DNA of 64,000 bases from Rhyacophila brunnea (taxonomy: Eukaryota; Arthropoda; Insecta; Trichoptera; Rhyacophilidae): contig JAGYXB010000460.1 in NCBI GenBank assembly GCA_022495005.1, positions 620,001-684,000 of the forward strand, given 5' to 3'. The notes below the pieces were generated by a model. It was not told the origin of the DNA. It was given only the letters and a program-made list of their open reading frames with translations, and did no database searches. Positions 20,731-31,090 of this stretch are shown piece after piece; within the stretch, counting starts at the first letter, position 1; every line of letters starts with the position of its first letter. The translations under genes were made by a program, and so were the position numbers.

Positions 20731-21203
20731 ATTAGGTATACAAGATAATTAGTTTTTTTTTATATATTTAACCACATAGCTTTCATTAAAATGAATGCAG
20801 ATTTGTTTTACTCATATTTAAAATGAAAAATCAAACTATATTAAGTATATTTTACTTTATTTGCTGTAGATATTTCAGATGGGTTGATAACAAACACATT
20901 TTAATATTTTTATTTTCCGTACTTTGTTTTCACAATATTTCTGGATATATTGAGTGCGATCGCGGTTAATAAAATGGTGAAAACATTCTATTTTTGTGTG
21001 ATTTTTAGATATAATGAAATTCAATAATTTTAAAATCTAATAAAAAATTATATTAAATTTAATAGCTAAATATAGATGTAATATTTCAACAAATCAGAAG
21101 TATGCAAATTTTGTAATTGCACAGACAATTTTATTTACGATCGGTAAATATGTAAACAGTTGCCAATGTTTCATTTTAATATTTAAGAAAAGAGATATTT
21201 TTT
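20731..21203. other. AT-rich spacer
   Basis: Nothing recognised. Confidence 0.25.
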
Positions 21204-21690
21204 TTAATTATACAACTCGACAACATAAACATAAACAACGACTGAAAGGTCGATCATTTGAATAACCCCATCTCCACCCGCCATGTATATGCAGCCTAGT
21301 TTTTGTGCTGCCACACTTCCTTGTCCTGAAACGAAGTTGCACGGGACTTGAGTTGCTCTGTCGTCATTTATATTTAGTGACGTCATGAAGTTTCCTCTGA
21401 GTACCCTTGTACTGAAACCATAATATTTAAAACGTATTCCGTCCTCCATAAGTTGCAGCAAACTTTTCAAATCCCTCATAATTGGCCTTGGTCGATATCA
21501 AGTCGGCCAATTGGATCCGCGTGTGAACGGACCCTTACAAACAGCTCCGCTCAATCGGATCCCATTCGCGGACAGTCCCAGATGACGTGTTCAATGCTAG
21601 CATGATCATTCCGGCAGATATTCTGTCAAACGAAAATCGTGAAGCTTGGCTACGAAATCACCATGGCAACTGGCGTATTTAGTATGTCGG
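21204..21690 (-). pseudogene. R1/Jockey-type non-LTR retrotransposon C-terminal remnant
   Basis: Minus-strand frames contain CHGDFVAKLHDFRLTEYLPE (near 21660-21600) and, in a shifted frame, CRNDHASIEHVIWDCPRMGS (near 21620-21560). Together these resemble the cysteine-rich C-terminal segment of R1/Jockey-like ORF2 proteins (T-G-H-G-x-F...L-H-x-F-x-L...C-x-C...E-H-V-x-x-x-C-P). A third frame then gives ISTKANYEGFEKFAATYG. Frameshifts and stops separate the pieces. The downstream 91-aa frame (21204-21479) is an unbroken continuation in yet another frame and probably covers the end of the element. The endonuclease and RT domains are absent. Non-functional. Confidence 0.5.
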
Positions 21691-22756
21691 GTTTAATTGT
21701 CTCATCTGAAGTCTGCAGGACACATCTATAAACAACAGATCCGTTGGTCGACCTTTGGTCGATGCAGACCACCTCAACTGGCATGTATCAAACACAAGCA
21801 CGTCCTCGGATGGCTCGATGGGCTCAACAGCTGGTTGGACCAACTCGAGTAACTCTTCCCTCTCGGAGCAATGTGTCAATAATCAATTAACAGGCCACCG
21901 TCTTTCAATGTACCAACGTACAATATCTTAACTTTTTTACAGCTACAAATTCACAATTGGAGAATTGCCAAATACTTAATAATTACTTCTAGTTGTATTG
22001 TATTATTTAAATGTTTTTCTTATTATTTTATCGATAATAATATTGTGTTCCAACGATAAAAAATAATAATGTCAATATATTGTAAAAAATCTTATAATTT
22101 AATTTTGTTATCTTTTTGGTCACATTGTAAATTGTTTATAATATGTTTTTTTTCTAAAGTAAAGTGAATTAGGGCCTCTATATTCAATAAATATTATGTT
22201 TCTCTACATCTTCTCAGTTTTTCTACATGAAGAATTATTAATATTTTCAAAAGTGTTCGAAATTCAAAATATTATCAAAGCTGAATAATAATACACAAGA
22301 ATAAATAATTTATGTAAGATTTAAGAAGTAAGTCTCAGATTTTCCTCTTTGAGCGGTATTAATTATTAGCCGTAAAAATTATTATTCCAGCAAGGCACGT
22401 AGGTATTGTAGCACCCAATTAACAGAATTCCCCGTAAAATCAAAACACACCTAAAACAAGAAAATTGCAAACCTGAAAATGTAACATTTTAACTGTAATC
22501 ATTAAACCATGTTGAACTGTATTCAGTAGGTACGCCCGTATTGTTTTGCGTAACTCCATTACCTACCTAAAATAGCGGTTGTTAGTCATTGGTTTATGCT
22601 GCAAATTTGTTTTAAATTAATGTTATTTGAAATTCGCAAACAAAGAAAATAATAAGAAAATAAATTCCATTGACTTTTTACAAATGACCATTACAAATTT
22701 ATGACGCGGTTCTAAGTAAATTAAAATGAAATTTGTAAATTCAATGCTTACAAGAA
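21691..22756. other. spacer
   Basis: The 66-aa minus frame at 21679-21879 is less AT-rich and could be the same retroelement in another frame, but no motif supports that. The remainder is AT-rich with nothing recognised. Confidence 0.25.
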
Positions 22757-23170
22757 TAATTGAAGGGTTGAAAGTCTATAGGGTCTAAAGTGCCAAAAAA
22801 TTCTATAACAAGTTTTTTACTTCAATACAATCTATATGCCAAGCCTAATGATATTCTGAAGTTACTAACTCTACCATTTTTGTCACACAAATACCCACAT
22901 TGAAATATGTATACATATCCCTCTAAATAGAACGTTTCAATACTGTCCATGTTTAAACATTTTATTCTTCCTTTATATATTATCTTATCTTTAGAATTAT
23001 GTAAACTTATCATTTATAATTATTAAATTGATGTTATTCTGTAAATTTGTAAAAATAGAAATGTAAGTTTTTATATAAGTATGTATGGTTTTAATCTTTT
23101 TTTTTGTTATAAGTATTTCAGTTTCACGTTTTTGGTACTTAGACCATATAGACTTTCAACCCTTCAATTA
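22757..23170. mobile_element. MITE with ~40-bp TIRs
   Basis: TAATTGAAGGGTTGAAAGTC, then TATAGGGTCTAAAGTGCCAAAAA, is inverted at 23127-23170 (TTTTTGGTACTTAGACCATA...CCTTCAATTA). The outer bases TTGAAGGGTTGA resemble the ends of the element at 9966-10906, so the two are probably related. No TSD could be fixed and there is no coding remnant. Confidence 0.7.
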
Positions 23171-23359
23171 CTGTCATGACGATAGTTTTTGGTGTTTTTG
23201 TAAATAGAAGTTTTAGCGATTTAAAAACACATAAAATGGCATTGGTGACTAACCATTTAAATGCGATGTTCAAAAATTACTTTTAATTTTTTTATGCAGA
23301 ATATTATGCTAGTCAAATTCTTTTAATTTATAAAATATGTTTGTTCACTTGACGCTCAC
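23171..23359. other. spacer with short (TA)n
   Basis: AT-rich, with a TATATATATATATATA microsatellite near 23359-23376. Confidence 0.3.
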
Positions 23360-23379
23360 TATATATATATATATATGAC

Positions 23380-23720
23380 TTTTTGGTATGATGAGGTAGG
23401 AAAGTGAGTTGATTGAGGCAGCAGCGGTATAGATGGGTGTAGATGTGTATTGTCTTGATGCAGAGCACAGAGAGTTACAATGGTCGGAGTAAGATAACGG
23501 TACGGAGTATCATGGTGAGCTAGGTGCTCAGACCGAGTCGCAATCCGGTGGTGATAATAATCGGGATGAGCTCGAGAGACGAATGTCGAATGTCGAGTGT
23601 CGAGTATCAAGCGACTGTGAGAGTGGCTGTGTCGAGTGAGTGACTCGACACACTCGACTTTATGGATCGTCCTCGCTATTTATACAAATGAAATCAATAC
23701 ATTACAAAAGTCATTGTCGC
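23380..23720 (-). mobile_element. LTR-like fragment with TATA core
   Basis: On the minus strand a TTTGTATAAATAGCGAGGAC core near 23690 is followed by GTCGAGTCACTCACTCGACAC (a near-perfect hairpin) and a Ser/Thr-codon-like CA/TC-rich region. The TGTATAAATA(G/A)CGA core and its spacing resemble the fragments at 36640-36870 (minus) and 59838-59960 (plus), as expected for the U3/R part of LTRs. No internal retroviral-type coding region is adjacent. The 83-aa frame at 23359-23610 is not a recognised protein. Confidence 0.4.
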
Positions 23721-24280
23721 AAATAAATAAATTATAATACATACTGTTGATCTGGGTTATGATTAAGGAAACTGCTGAAAATCACTTCCGCCACTCCATT
23801 TTTTTTTTTTTTAAACAAAACATGAATATTAAAGTGTGGCACACTTGTAATGCTGAGTAGGGTGATTACAACATGACCATTCTTTTACAATATCTATCTC
23901 GTTTACATGGTTTTAATATTGACAAGAATAATTATTACATTTCATAAACTCCAAAGTAAATTTCGGTACTTACTACTTTCGGTAAAGCTTGCTATGTCAG
24001 CAAAACACAAAACGTCACACGTCGTAAAAGATTTTATGTAAAATATCCTGAATTACCACCAAAATAAATCTAAATCTCTGAAAAAATACAATTCTGCATT
24101 TCAAAATATTAATCATTTACTTGGTGGTATTACAATTTATAAAATGGATAATCATTTGATATTTACCACAAATAGATTAAGAATGTTTTTTAACAAAGTA
24201 AGTAATTAAACCTTTTTTGTCATACCTACTGGCCATTTTATTAATTTAGCAAAAAAAAATCTAAATTCTTCCCAATAAAT
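23721..24280. other. AT-rich spacer
   Basis: Nothing recognised. Confidence 0.25.
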
Positions 24281-27200
24281 ATCATCATCATCATCATCAT
24301 CATCAGCCTGAATCTATCCACTGCTGGATGAAGGCCTCTTCAAGTTGCTTCCACTTCTCTCGGTCCTGTGCATTGCGTTGCCACGTACTTCCGCAGAACT
24401 TTATCATTTCATCGATCCAGCGGCCTCTAGGTCTACCTTGTGGACGTTTTGTACTTCTTGGATACCACTGGATGACTAGATTTGTCCAACGATTGTCTCT
24501 TCTTCGAGCTATGTGTCCAGCCCATCTCCATTTAAGGCTTTTAATAAACTCTATTACATCGCAAACCCTTGTCTGCTTCCTTATCCACTCATTCCTCTTT
24601 TTGTCCTTTCGCGTTATGCCCAGCATGCACCTCTCCATACCACGTTGTGCTACTCTAAGTTTCTGGATCTCTCTTTTACTTAGGGTCCATGTTTCACACG
24701 CATATGTGATCACGGGAAGCACACACTGGTTGAACACTTTGCGCTTTAGGCACAGTGGAAGGTCACTTTTGAAGACATTATTCAGGCGGCCAAAAGCACT
24801 CCAGCCTAGCTTTACTCTGCGAACAATTTCATCAAATATACATCCATCTATAGATACTTGTTGTCCCAGATAGATGTAGCTTTTCACCTGTTCGAGCTGA
24901 GTGCCATTGATGAGGATCTCTTTTTGGCCTGCAAAGCAGTTGAACATGACTTTCGTCTTTGTTACATTTATTTTCAAACCTACTTTGTTGCTTACTTCAG
25001 CGAGTTCCTGCATTCTGCTTTGGAGGTCTTCTGAGTCTTGCGAGAAAATTACTATGTCATCGGCAAAGCGCAGATGACTCAGGTATTCTCCATTTATGGG
25101 GATCCCTTTGTCATTCCAGTCAAGTTGCCTGAATAAGTCTTCAAGGGTAGCTGTAAATAGTTTAGGTGAGATTGTATCACCTTGTCGGACTCCTTTGCTG
25201 ATAGGAAATCTGCGCGATGGTTTATGGAGATTTACAGATGCTGTTGCGCTACTGTATATATTATTGAAAATATTTATATAGCGTCCAGGGATTCCTTGTT
25301 TTCTGAGTGCGTCGAGTATTGAACATTTCTTTATCGAATCAAACGCCTTCTCATAGTCTATAAAACCCATGCATAGTGGCAGTTTGTATTCCTGGTACCG
25401 CTCTATGATTTCTCTGACGACTTGGATATGGTCCATAGTGCTGTATCCTCCTCTAAATCCGGCTTGTTCTCTCGGTTGGTTCTCGTCTAGTACATTTTGC
25501 AGACGGTTTGAGAGAATTTTTGTGAACGTCTTGTAGAGAATAGGGAGTAGACTTATTGGACGATAATTTGCTAGGTCTTCTCTGTCACCTTTTTTGTGAA
25601 GAATGACAATGCTGGCATTTTTCCATACCTCTGGGACATCCTCTTTGCATATGCAGGCTGTGAACAATTGTGCAAGTACTTCATTTGCATCCTTTCCTGC
25701 TTTTTTGAGGATATCTATCGTTAAACCGTCTTCCCCGGGGGCTTTCCCACTTTTCATGTAATTTAAAGCATGGGTTACTTCCCAGGATGTAATTTCGGGA
25801 GTATGGTCTTCCGAATTTCCATTTCTCTGAAGATCTAAGTCTATAGTCGTATTGTCAGTGTCATCACTGTAGAGATCGCTGTAGAACTCTTCAACTCGGC
25901 TTAACAAGTGTTCCCAATTTCTGACGATAGAACCATCTTTTGCTTTTAGTGCTGTGATTTGACGTTTTCCTATCGACAAGCATTGCTTGTTTTTGTTTAA
26001 ACTTCTGCCTGCTTTCACAATTGCTTGTATGAGGTTTACATTGAATTTACGAAGGTCTTCTCTAATCTTCCTTCGGAGGGTTTTGCAAAGTGATGAAAAC
26101 TCCATATCGTTTTGCGCCTGTCTATTGCTCTTGGTTTTCCTTCTCTGCTCCATAAGATTCAATGTTGCCTTCGAAAGCTTGGTGGAAGGTGTAACTTCTG
26201 AGCTTTTTACGCCTGTTTTTTCTGCACATTGTAGAATAATATTCGTTATATCCTCCGCGTTGGATAGGGAAACGGTTTCGTTCTCATCTAAGAAAGCCGA
26301 TAGTGCATTTTTGAGTTCATTTTGGAATTCAGTATTGTTCTGCAGGTATACGCGAGCATTTGACTTCTTCTGCAGCTTGGATCTTTCTGATTTGACGTTC
26401 AATCTTATCTTACATCTCACCATCCGGTGATCACTGCCGGTGTTAAACTGATTGATCACCTTACAGTTTAAAAATGTATATTTTCTGTCAGTGAGGATGT
26501 AATCGATTTCGCTGGTCCTTCCTGTCGGGCTTCTCCACGTCCATTTACGTGTAGGTTTATGTTGAAAAAAGGAATTCATGATGTGAAGATTGTTGGTTTC
26601 AGCAAACTCCACAAGCATGTCCCCTCTACCATCCCTTGAGCCATGTCCGAAATGTCCGACCGCTACGTCATCTCTTTGGTATGATCCAATACGTGCATTG
26701 AAATCTCCCATTATGATGTTGAAGTGGCATTTACTTTTATTTTTCAAGGATGTTATTTCCTCGTAAAACTCTTCCACTTTTTCATCAGGATAGCTCTGTG
26801 TCGGAGCATATACTTGCAAAATCTGAATGCGGTACCTAGCATTGATTTTAAGTATCACGCTTGCGACCCTGTCAGAAATGCAGTTGAACTCGACTATGCG
26901 GTCCCTCCAGGCTTTGTTGACAACAAATCCAACACCGCTCGTGCGTCCTTCATCGGTTCCTTTGGAGTACAGCACATGTCCGCTTTGTAAAGTAATAATA
27001 CTCTCACCTTTACGCCTTACTTCGCTGAGTCCGACAACATCCCAGTGGATATTCCGGAGCTCTTCTTGAAACTCTACAAGTTTGGCATCGCTGGACAATG
27101 TTCTTGCGTTATATGTAGCAATGGTCATCTGTTGGCAGCCTTTTCCGGGTCTCCGGGGATTTTTAGCACCCTCTGCCTTCCTTCGCTGATCGCTGCCGTG

Positions 27201-27515
27201 ATCAGTATCAGGTTGGCCTCCGGAGAATGAGGGCCGGGTTCTAGAAGTTTTTGTTTTCATATGAAGGTTTTGGACATAACACACCACGCTGTCCAGACGG
27301 GTTGGTGTGTGGTTTTTCTGTCTGGGTGATCCTTCCAGTAGCCAAAGGTCTCTCGTTTTAAGGCGCCAGAGTTTCGCCTTGCACCCTTCTCTATTAGCTA
27401 CAGATAGTATGTTGCGTTATACAGCACATTATCTGCATTGCCCGGGGGACGCCACGCGGAGGCTAGAGATAGGATTTGCTGACTTTCTTGGACAGTGGCG
27501 TCTCAACATTTTTTA
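24281..27515 (-). mobile_element. RTE-like non-LTR retrotransposon, near full length
   Basis: The element runs on the minus strand: a roughly 225-bp 5' leader (about 27515-27288), one long ORF, and a very short 3' UTR that passes into (ATC)n on the plus strand (24281-24304), i.e. a (GAT)n-type tail. Trinucleotide 3' tails instead of poly(A) are characteristic of RTE/BovB-type elements. I could not identify a TSD. The left boundary is the repeat tract, and the right boundary is set by the loss of GC-richer sequence near 27515, so it is approximate. The body is clearly less AT-rich than its flanks, consistent with recent insertion. Confidence 0.8.
24303..27287 (-). CDS. endonuclease/reverse transcriptase of the RTE-like element
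   Basis: A 994-aa frame without stops or frameshifts. Residues about 54-293 form an APE-like (EEP) endonuclease that would nick target DNA: TYNARTL (58-64), the catalytic Glu in LSEVRR (87-92), GDFNAR (194-199) and SDHRMV (285-290). Residues about 555-810 are the reverse transcriptase: NYRPISLLP (574-582), QAGFR (608-612), FIDYEKAFD (642-650), GVRQGDTISPKLF (699-711), the catalytic FADD (741-744, the YxDD box with Phe), GLKINVTKTKV (770-780) and YLGQ (806-809). The C-terminal part carries TYACETWTLS (861-870), WAGHIARRRDNRW (922-934) and GRPRGRW (951-957), typical of this clade. All catalytic motifs that I can see are intact, so the copy may be active. An alternative start is Met10 or Met54, since the first 50 residues are not conserved. 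Host annotations often mislabel such ORFs as craniofacial development protein 2-like. Confidence 0.9.
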   Translation of the reverse strand: MVCYVQNLHMKTKTSRTRPSFSGGQPDTDHGSDQRRKAEGAKNPRRPGKGCQQMTIATYNARTLSSDAKLVEFQEELRNIHWDVVGLSEVRRKGESIITLQSGHVLYSKGTDEGRTSGVGFVVNKAWRDRIVEFNCISDRVASVILKINARYRIQILQVYAPTQSYPDEKVEEFYEEITSLKNKSKCHFNIIMGDFNARIGSYQRDDVAVGHFGHGSRDGRGDMLVEFAETNNLHIMNSFFQHKPTRKWTWRSPTGRTSEIDYILTDRKYTFLNCKVINQFNTGSDHRMVRCKIRLNVKSERSKLQKKSNARVYLQNNTEFQNELKNALSAFLDENETVSLSNAEDITNIILQCAEKTGVKSSEVTPSTKLSKATLNLMEQRRKTKSNRQAQNDMEFSSLCKTLRRKIREDLRKFNVNLIQAIVKAGRSLNKNKQCLSIGKRQITALKAKDGSIVRNWEHLLSRVEEFYSDLYSDDTDNTTIDLDLQRNGNSEDHTPEITSWEVTHALNYMKSGKAPGEDGLTIDILKKAGKDANEVLAQLFTACICKEDVPEVWKNASIVILHKKGDREDLANYRPISLLPILYKTFTKILSNRLQNVLDENQPREQAGFRGGYSTMDHIQVVREIIERYQEYKLPLCMGFIDYEKAFDSIKKCSILDALRKQGIPGRYINIFNNIYSSATASVNLHKPSRRFPISKGVRQGDTISPKLFTATLEDLFRQLDWNDKGIPINGEYLSHLRFADDIVIFSQDSEDLQSRMQELAEVSNKVGLKINVTKTKVMFNCFAGQKEILINGTQLEQVKSYIYLGQQVSIDGCIFDEIVRRVKLGWSAFGRLNNVFKSDLPLCLKRKVFNQCVLPVITYACETWTLSKREIQKLRVAQRGMERCMLGITRKDKKRNEWIRKQTRVCDVIEFIKSLKWRWAGHIARRRDNRWTNLVIQWYPRSTKRPQGRPRGRWIDEMIKFCGSTWQRNAQDREKWKQLEEAFIQQWIDSG

Positions 27516-27696
27516 GAAGTATACCTATTGGCATCGGTATACATCATTGAGGCCATAGTCAGCCTTTGCCCACCCCCTGTAAAATTTAACCCTGTAAAAT
27601 TTTTAATGTATCCATCAGTGGCCAAGGGTGGAGGTAGGCTATTAGGATTCGACATAAATAGTACACACTAAACTTCGTCATCCATACTTATTCGTT
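27516..27696. other. spacer
   Basis: Nothing recognised. Confidence 0.2.
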
Positions 27697-27951
27697 TTCA
27701 TTGAACTAAGAATACATTTTCTAGATGGGCCTGGTTAGTTTTTAAAATTAAATGTTAAGCCCTGCCTAAATTTAACCATAATAGTTTGGGCGATCTGACA
27801 AAAATAGTGCACACTTTTTCAGTCATACTTATTTTTTGAATCAATAACGGAAGTATTACAGGTGGTGTTGGTTAGGTTAGGTTACGTTAGGTTTAATTTA
27901 ATTTTAAAAACTAACTAACACTATTTATACATCGTAGTCTTCGTTCAATGA
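27697..27951. repeat. inverted-repeat element with TTAGG-like centre
   Basis: TTAGTTTTTAAAATTAAAT near 27735 is inverted at 27896-27918, and the flanking CATTGAAC(T/G)AAGA blocks are inverted as well. The interior has GGTTAGGTTAGGTTACGTTA at 27870-27892. It is a degraded foldback-like sequence with telomere-like units, distinct from the GGTACTG family. Confidence 0.45.
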
Positions 27952-28854
27952 AAAAAAATACGTACGTAAACGTAATACGTAAATTCGCCACTGGATAGTC
28001 CATACATAAAAAAGCTCACCGTGTGAGCAAAATACATGTCGTAGAAACAATATCTATATGTGGTGAATACAAAGAGATTGGGTGACTACCAAGTGATACT
28101 TTAATCCATTTTATAAATAAAAAAAAAACATTTCTTACCATCGTATCTTAGTTATTATTATTTATTAAATCTTGAAATTATACTACGTATCTATTTTGTT
28201 TAAAACACTTCACCATATCAAAGTGATAGTAATTCTAACCCTCAGTGGACTTTCTTTGGGTTTTGGATGTGCTTTATATCAAAGTTTCTCAACACCTGTC
28301 ACAAGGCAAGCCGGCATTATGAATTCTCAAAATAAACGTCGGAGCAAAATAATTGTAGCAGGATTGTTTATCCAAGCCTTGCCGGTCTTAATTATCTATT
28401 AGGGTCCTAAGGCTTTCATTTCGTCCTGCGCCTAAGAATATTATTATCAGTCTCATAAAAGGCTAACATCGTATCGTGGGTTGTACCGGGTAGCACCATA
28501 GTCCCGCGGCATTATACCCTTATCTTACTTTGTTAGGAGGGCTAGCGGGACTCGACTAGTGTGGGGATGATATCGGGTGACCACTTTGAATAATGCCGCG
28601 CTTGAAAACCACTGATTTGAATAATCTCTAACCCTAGGCGAGGAAATAGACCCTGCATAATAACAATACATTCCTCAAAATTGTATATTAAATTTTATAA
28701 AAATGATATTATATGAATATTATAACACAGGAGAAATAAAGAAAATGCTATCAATATAAAATATACTCTATATTCCTGTGGTAAACACTGCCTTTTTGGC
28801 GAAGATAAACAGTAATAACAATAACATCACAAAAACCGATAAGTCACTCATGTG
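27952..28854. other. spacer
   Basis: The 28279-28615 part begins GTTTCTCAAC and ends GAAAACCACTG, weakly reminiscent of a hAT/Tigger-like TIR pair, but flanking duplications are absent. No gene seen. Confidence 0.3.
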
Positions 28855-29454
28855 GTCAAAACTAGGGATGGCAATACCGAATGAAAATGTCAATACCGGT
28901 TTTTCGGTATTTCTTATTGAATATCGGTATTAATACCGGTATTTCTTAAAAATTAAAAAAAAAACAGAAGTAGGTGCTTATCAATAGCTATTGAAATATT
29001 TTTAAAATATTATTTTACAGCAAAACCTACATACCTACATTTATTATGTTGACATTTAAAAATATGTACCTATTGATCATAATTGTATATAATATAAATG
29101 AACATAGAACTAGTGATTTTTTACAAATAATTTGATATTGATAATTTTAACTAAAACCTCAAAAGTTCATCAAGGGCAAATAAGTCCGGCTTCATGAAAA
29201 GCTTCTTAAATTCAACGCTTGTACAGTCACAGGCATCAATAATTATAGAATAATTGAACATTTTTGTCACGGATGTTTTCTATTTCGAAATAATATTATG
29301 ATAATTCATCGTGACAGTTACTTGTATAAATATATTTGATGAAATTTGTTTTATTATTTTTTCACCTCTGTTGGATTCACTCAATATATTTGCATTTGAG
29401 CAGCACATAACTTATAATTCATTTTCAAAACCGTAAACGAGTGTGCTTTCTTAA

Positions 29455-30402
29455 CGGCCCACGTGCTCGTCGTAGACGATGTTCATGTTCATGTTCAAAC
29501 ACGCGCGTCAATATCATTTTACTCCCTACTTTAATTATAGTTTGTCAATTTATGGCTACGGCCGTATGTTGTAGCTTAACCACTGGGGAATGACAAAAGA
29601 AATGGCGTATTTCAAAAAAACACTACCTTATTCTTAGGTCAATAATTATTATAAAGCAATCATTATTCATAAGATGTTTATCACACTTGAATGATCAAAG
29701 ACATAGCTTATAATAAATATCTTTAGAATCATCTTCAAATGTGTTAATCTTGCCGATTTTTTGAATAATAAAATGCCTAATTCTTGTCAAATTTGGGATC
29801 ACAGAGATTATCAATATAATTTTTTATCGTGAATATTTTACAAAAATTATCTCGTAATAAATTATACGGTACTGTTCGGTTATACCGGAGGCAGCGGAAA
29901 ACGCATTTTGAAAATAGCCGATAAACTGGATTATTTGTTAGTTTGGGCTAGTTTAGGTTCGGTTAGGTTGGGTTAGGTTAGGTTAGGTTAGGTTAGGTTA
30001 GGTTAGGTTTGGTTAGGTTAACCTAACAAATAATCCAGTTTATCGGCTATTTTCAAAATGCGTTTTCCGCTGCCTCCGGTATAACCGAACAGTACCAATT
30101 ATACTAATGGTTTCATAAATGCTTTTAAAAGTTAATAAACGTAAAAAATCTTAAGACCACTGCACAGTTATGTACCGAAATATGACTTTATTCTAAAACA
30201 TTAGAGCGAGAGGTTTAAAAGAATACTATTTTACGTAACAAAAATACTTTATGCAGTCATCAAATGTTTAAAATAACTATAAAGGATAATAAGGCTTCAA
30301 AATTATATAAATAGATTATCTTCAACGTTTAAGGAGTGTTCAGGATCATGGTTTTAAAATACTATAAAAACTCAATTTTGACCTTCGACGAGCATGTCCC
30401 CC
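29455..30402 (+). mobile_element. piggyBac-like MITE, copy 2 (inside the hAT MITE)
   Basis: TTAA at 29451-29454 abuts CGGCCCACGTGCTCGTCGTA. The other end, TTCGACGAGCATGTCCCCC, is its inverse. The right TTAA is lost with adjacent hAT sequence. The body matches the copies at 4450, 40192 and 50025 and is itself split by the TTAGG MITE at 29869-30096. Matching C-to-G-type changes in both ends (GCTCGTCG on the left, CGACGAGC on the right) suggest the ends co-vary in this copy. Confidence 0.8.
29869..30096. mobile_element. palindromic hAT-like MITE carrying TTAGG repeats, copy 2
   Basis: GGTACTGTTCGGTTATACCG at 29869 is inverted exactly at 30077-30096. The arms are about 80 bp each and nearly perfect (GGCAGCGGAAAACGCATTTT then GAAAATAGCCGATAAACTGG). 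The centre holds seven uninterrupted TTAGG units plus variant units (TTCGG, TTGGG, TTTGG). The 8-bp TSD is AATTATAC (29861-29868 and 30097-30104). The empty site is visible in the related copies as AATTTTACTAATGG. Confidence 0.9.
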
Positions 30403-30492
30403 CATTTTGGATTTTAAAAACCGGTATTTCGGTATTGATAAATATTGGTATACCGGTTTTGAAAAATCGGTATTGCAATCCCTAGTCAAAAC

Positions 30493-30685
30493 TATAAATC
30501 TAACAAAAAATATAATATAGGTACTTACAATGTAATATTATATAATAAATATGCAATTCACACAATATAATATTATAATGATCTATAAACTTCTTCTAAA
30601 ACATTGATTGACAGAAACCAATTATTTAAAGTGATTTTAATAAATTTTCATAATATATCCAATTTTATTTTTCACATATTTATTA
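30493..30685. other. spacer
   Basis: Nothing recognised. Confidence 0.2.
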
Positions 30686-31080
30686 TATTCGTGCCCGGAA
30701 ACTTGTGCGTATGCAGTTCGCCGTATCACACTTCACGGTGAAATGTTGTATCGAAAATATATGGTAGAATTAATAATAAAACACGGTTCTTCTCGGTTTA
30801 CACTTTACAGGAAGCCAGGAGCAAACAAATTTGGAAAATAGCCGATACTAAACTGGATTATTTGTTAGGTTAGGTTAGGTTTTCATTCTTGAATTCATAA
30901 TTTTTTCCAAAATCAGCTATGAAAATTGAATTAATGTTCATATTGAATCTAATAAAATTGGAGACCGTATAGTAGGTACTTATACGGTTTTCTCTTTCCG
31001 ATAAGAAAGCTCACGGCGAACTGTGCCACGGCGGAATTAATATTTTACATACAATTTACATGTAATCTATTACTTATTAT
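30686..31080 (+). repeat. repeat family C, copy 2
   Basis: ATTCGTGCCCGGAAACTTGT through GATAAGAAAGCTCACGGCGA, collinear with 12374-12800. CAGTTCGCCGT at the left and ACGGCGAACTG at the right are inverted, which is clearer here than in copy 1. It contains GCCGATACTAAACTGGATTA then TTTGTTAGG, homologous to the TTAGG MITE arm. Confidence 0.6.
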
Positions 31081-31090
31081 ATTAAATTTA

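Larger units (their letters stand above)
28863..30484. mobile_element. hAT MITE (TAGGGATTGC family), copy 1, with nested insertions
   Basis: Ends TAGGGATGGCAATACCGAAT and, inverted, ATTGCAATCCCTA. The flanks are GTCAAAAC at 28855-28862 and 30485-30492, an exact 8-bp TSD. Just inside each end are strings of ATACCGGTAT-type palindromes. The uninterrupted relative at 43654-44309 is 656 bp (opposite orientation). This copy is longer because a TTAA element (29455-30402) lies inside it. About 20 bp of hAT sequence next to the insertion (TATCAAAAATTCCGATA in the other copy) are lost. Non-coding and non-autonomous. Confidence 0.9.

Noticed and set aside
24328..27230. Plus-strand ORFs of 61-181 aa across the RTE element
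   Set aside because: They are antisense shadows of the 994-aa ORF, which carries all the recognisable catalytic motifs.
28279..28615. Tigger or hAT-like MITE with GTTTCTCAAC...GAAAACCACTG ends
   Set aside because: The inverted match is only about 10 bases and neither a TA nor an 8-bp duplication is present.
8941..30030. True telomere or chromosome end because of TTAGG
   Set aside because: Arrays are only five to seven units, lie inside TIR elements with TSDs, and are flanked by ordinary sequence on both sides.
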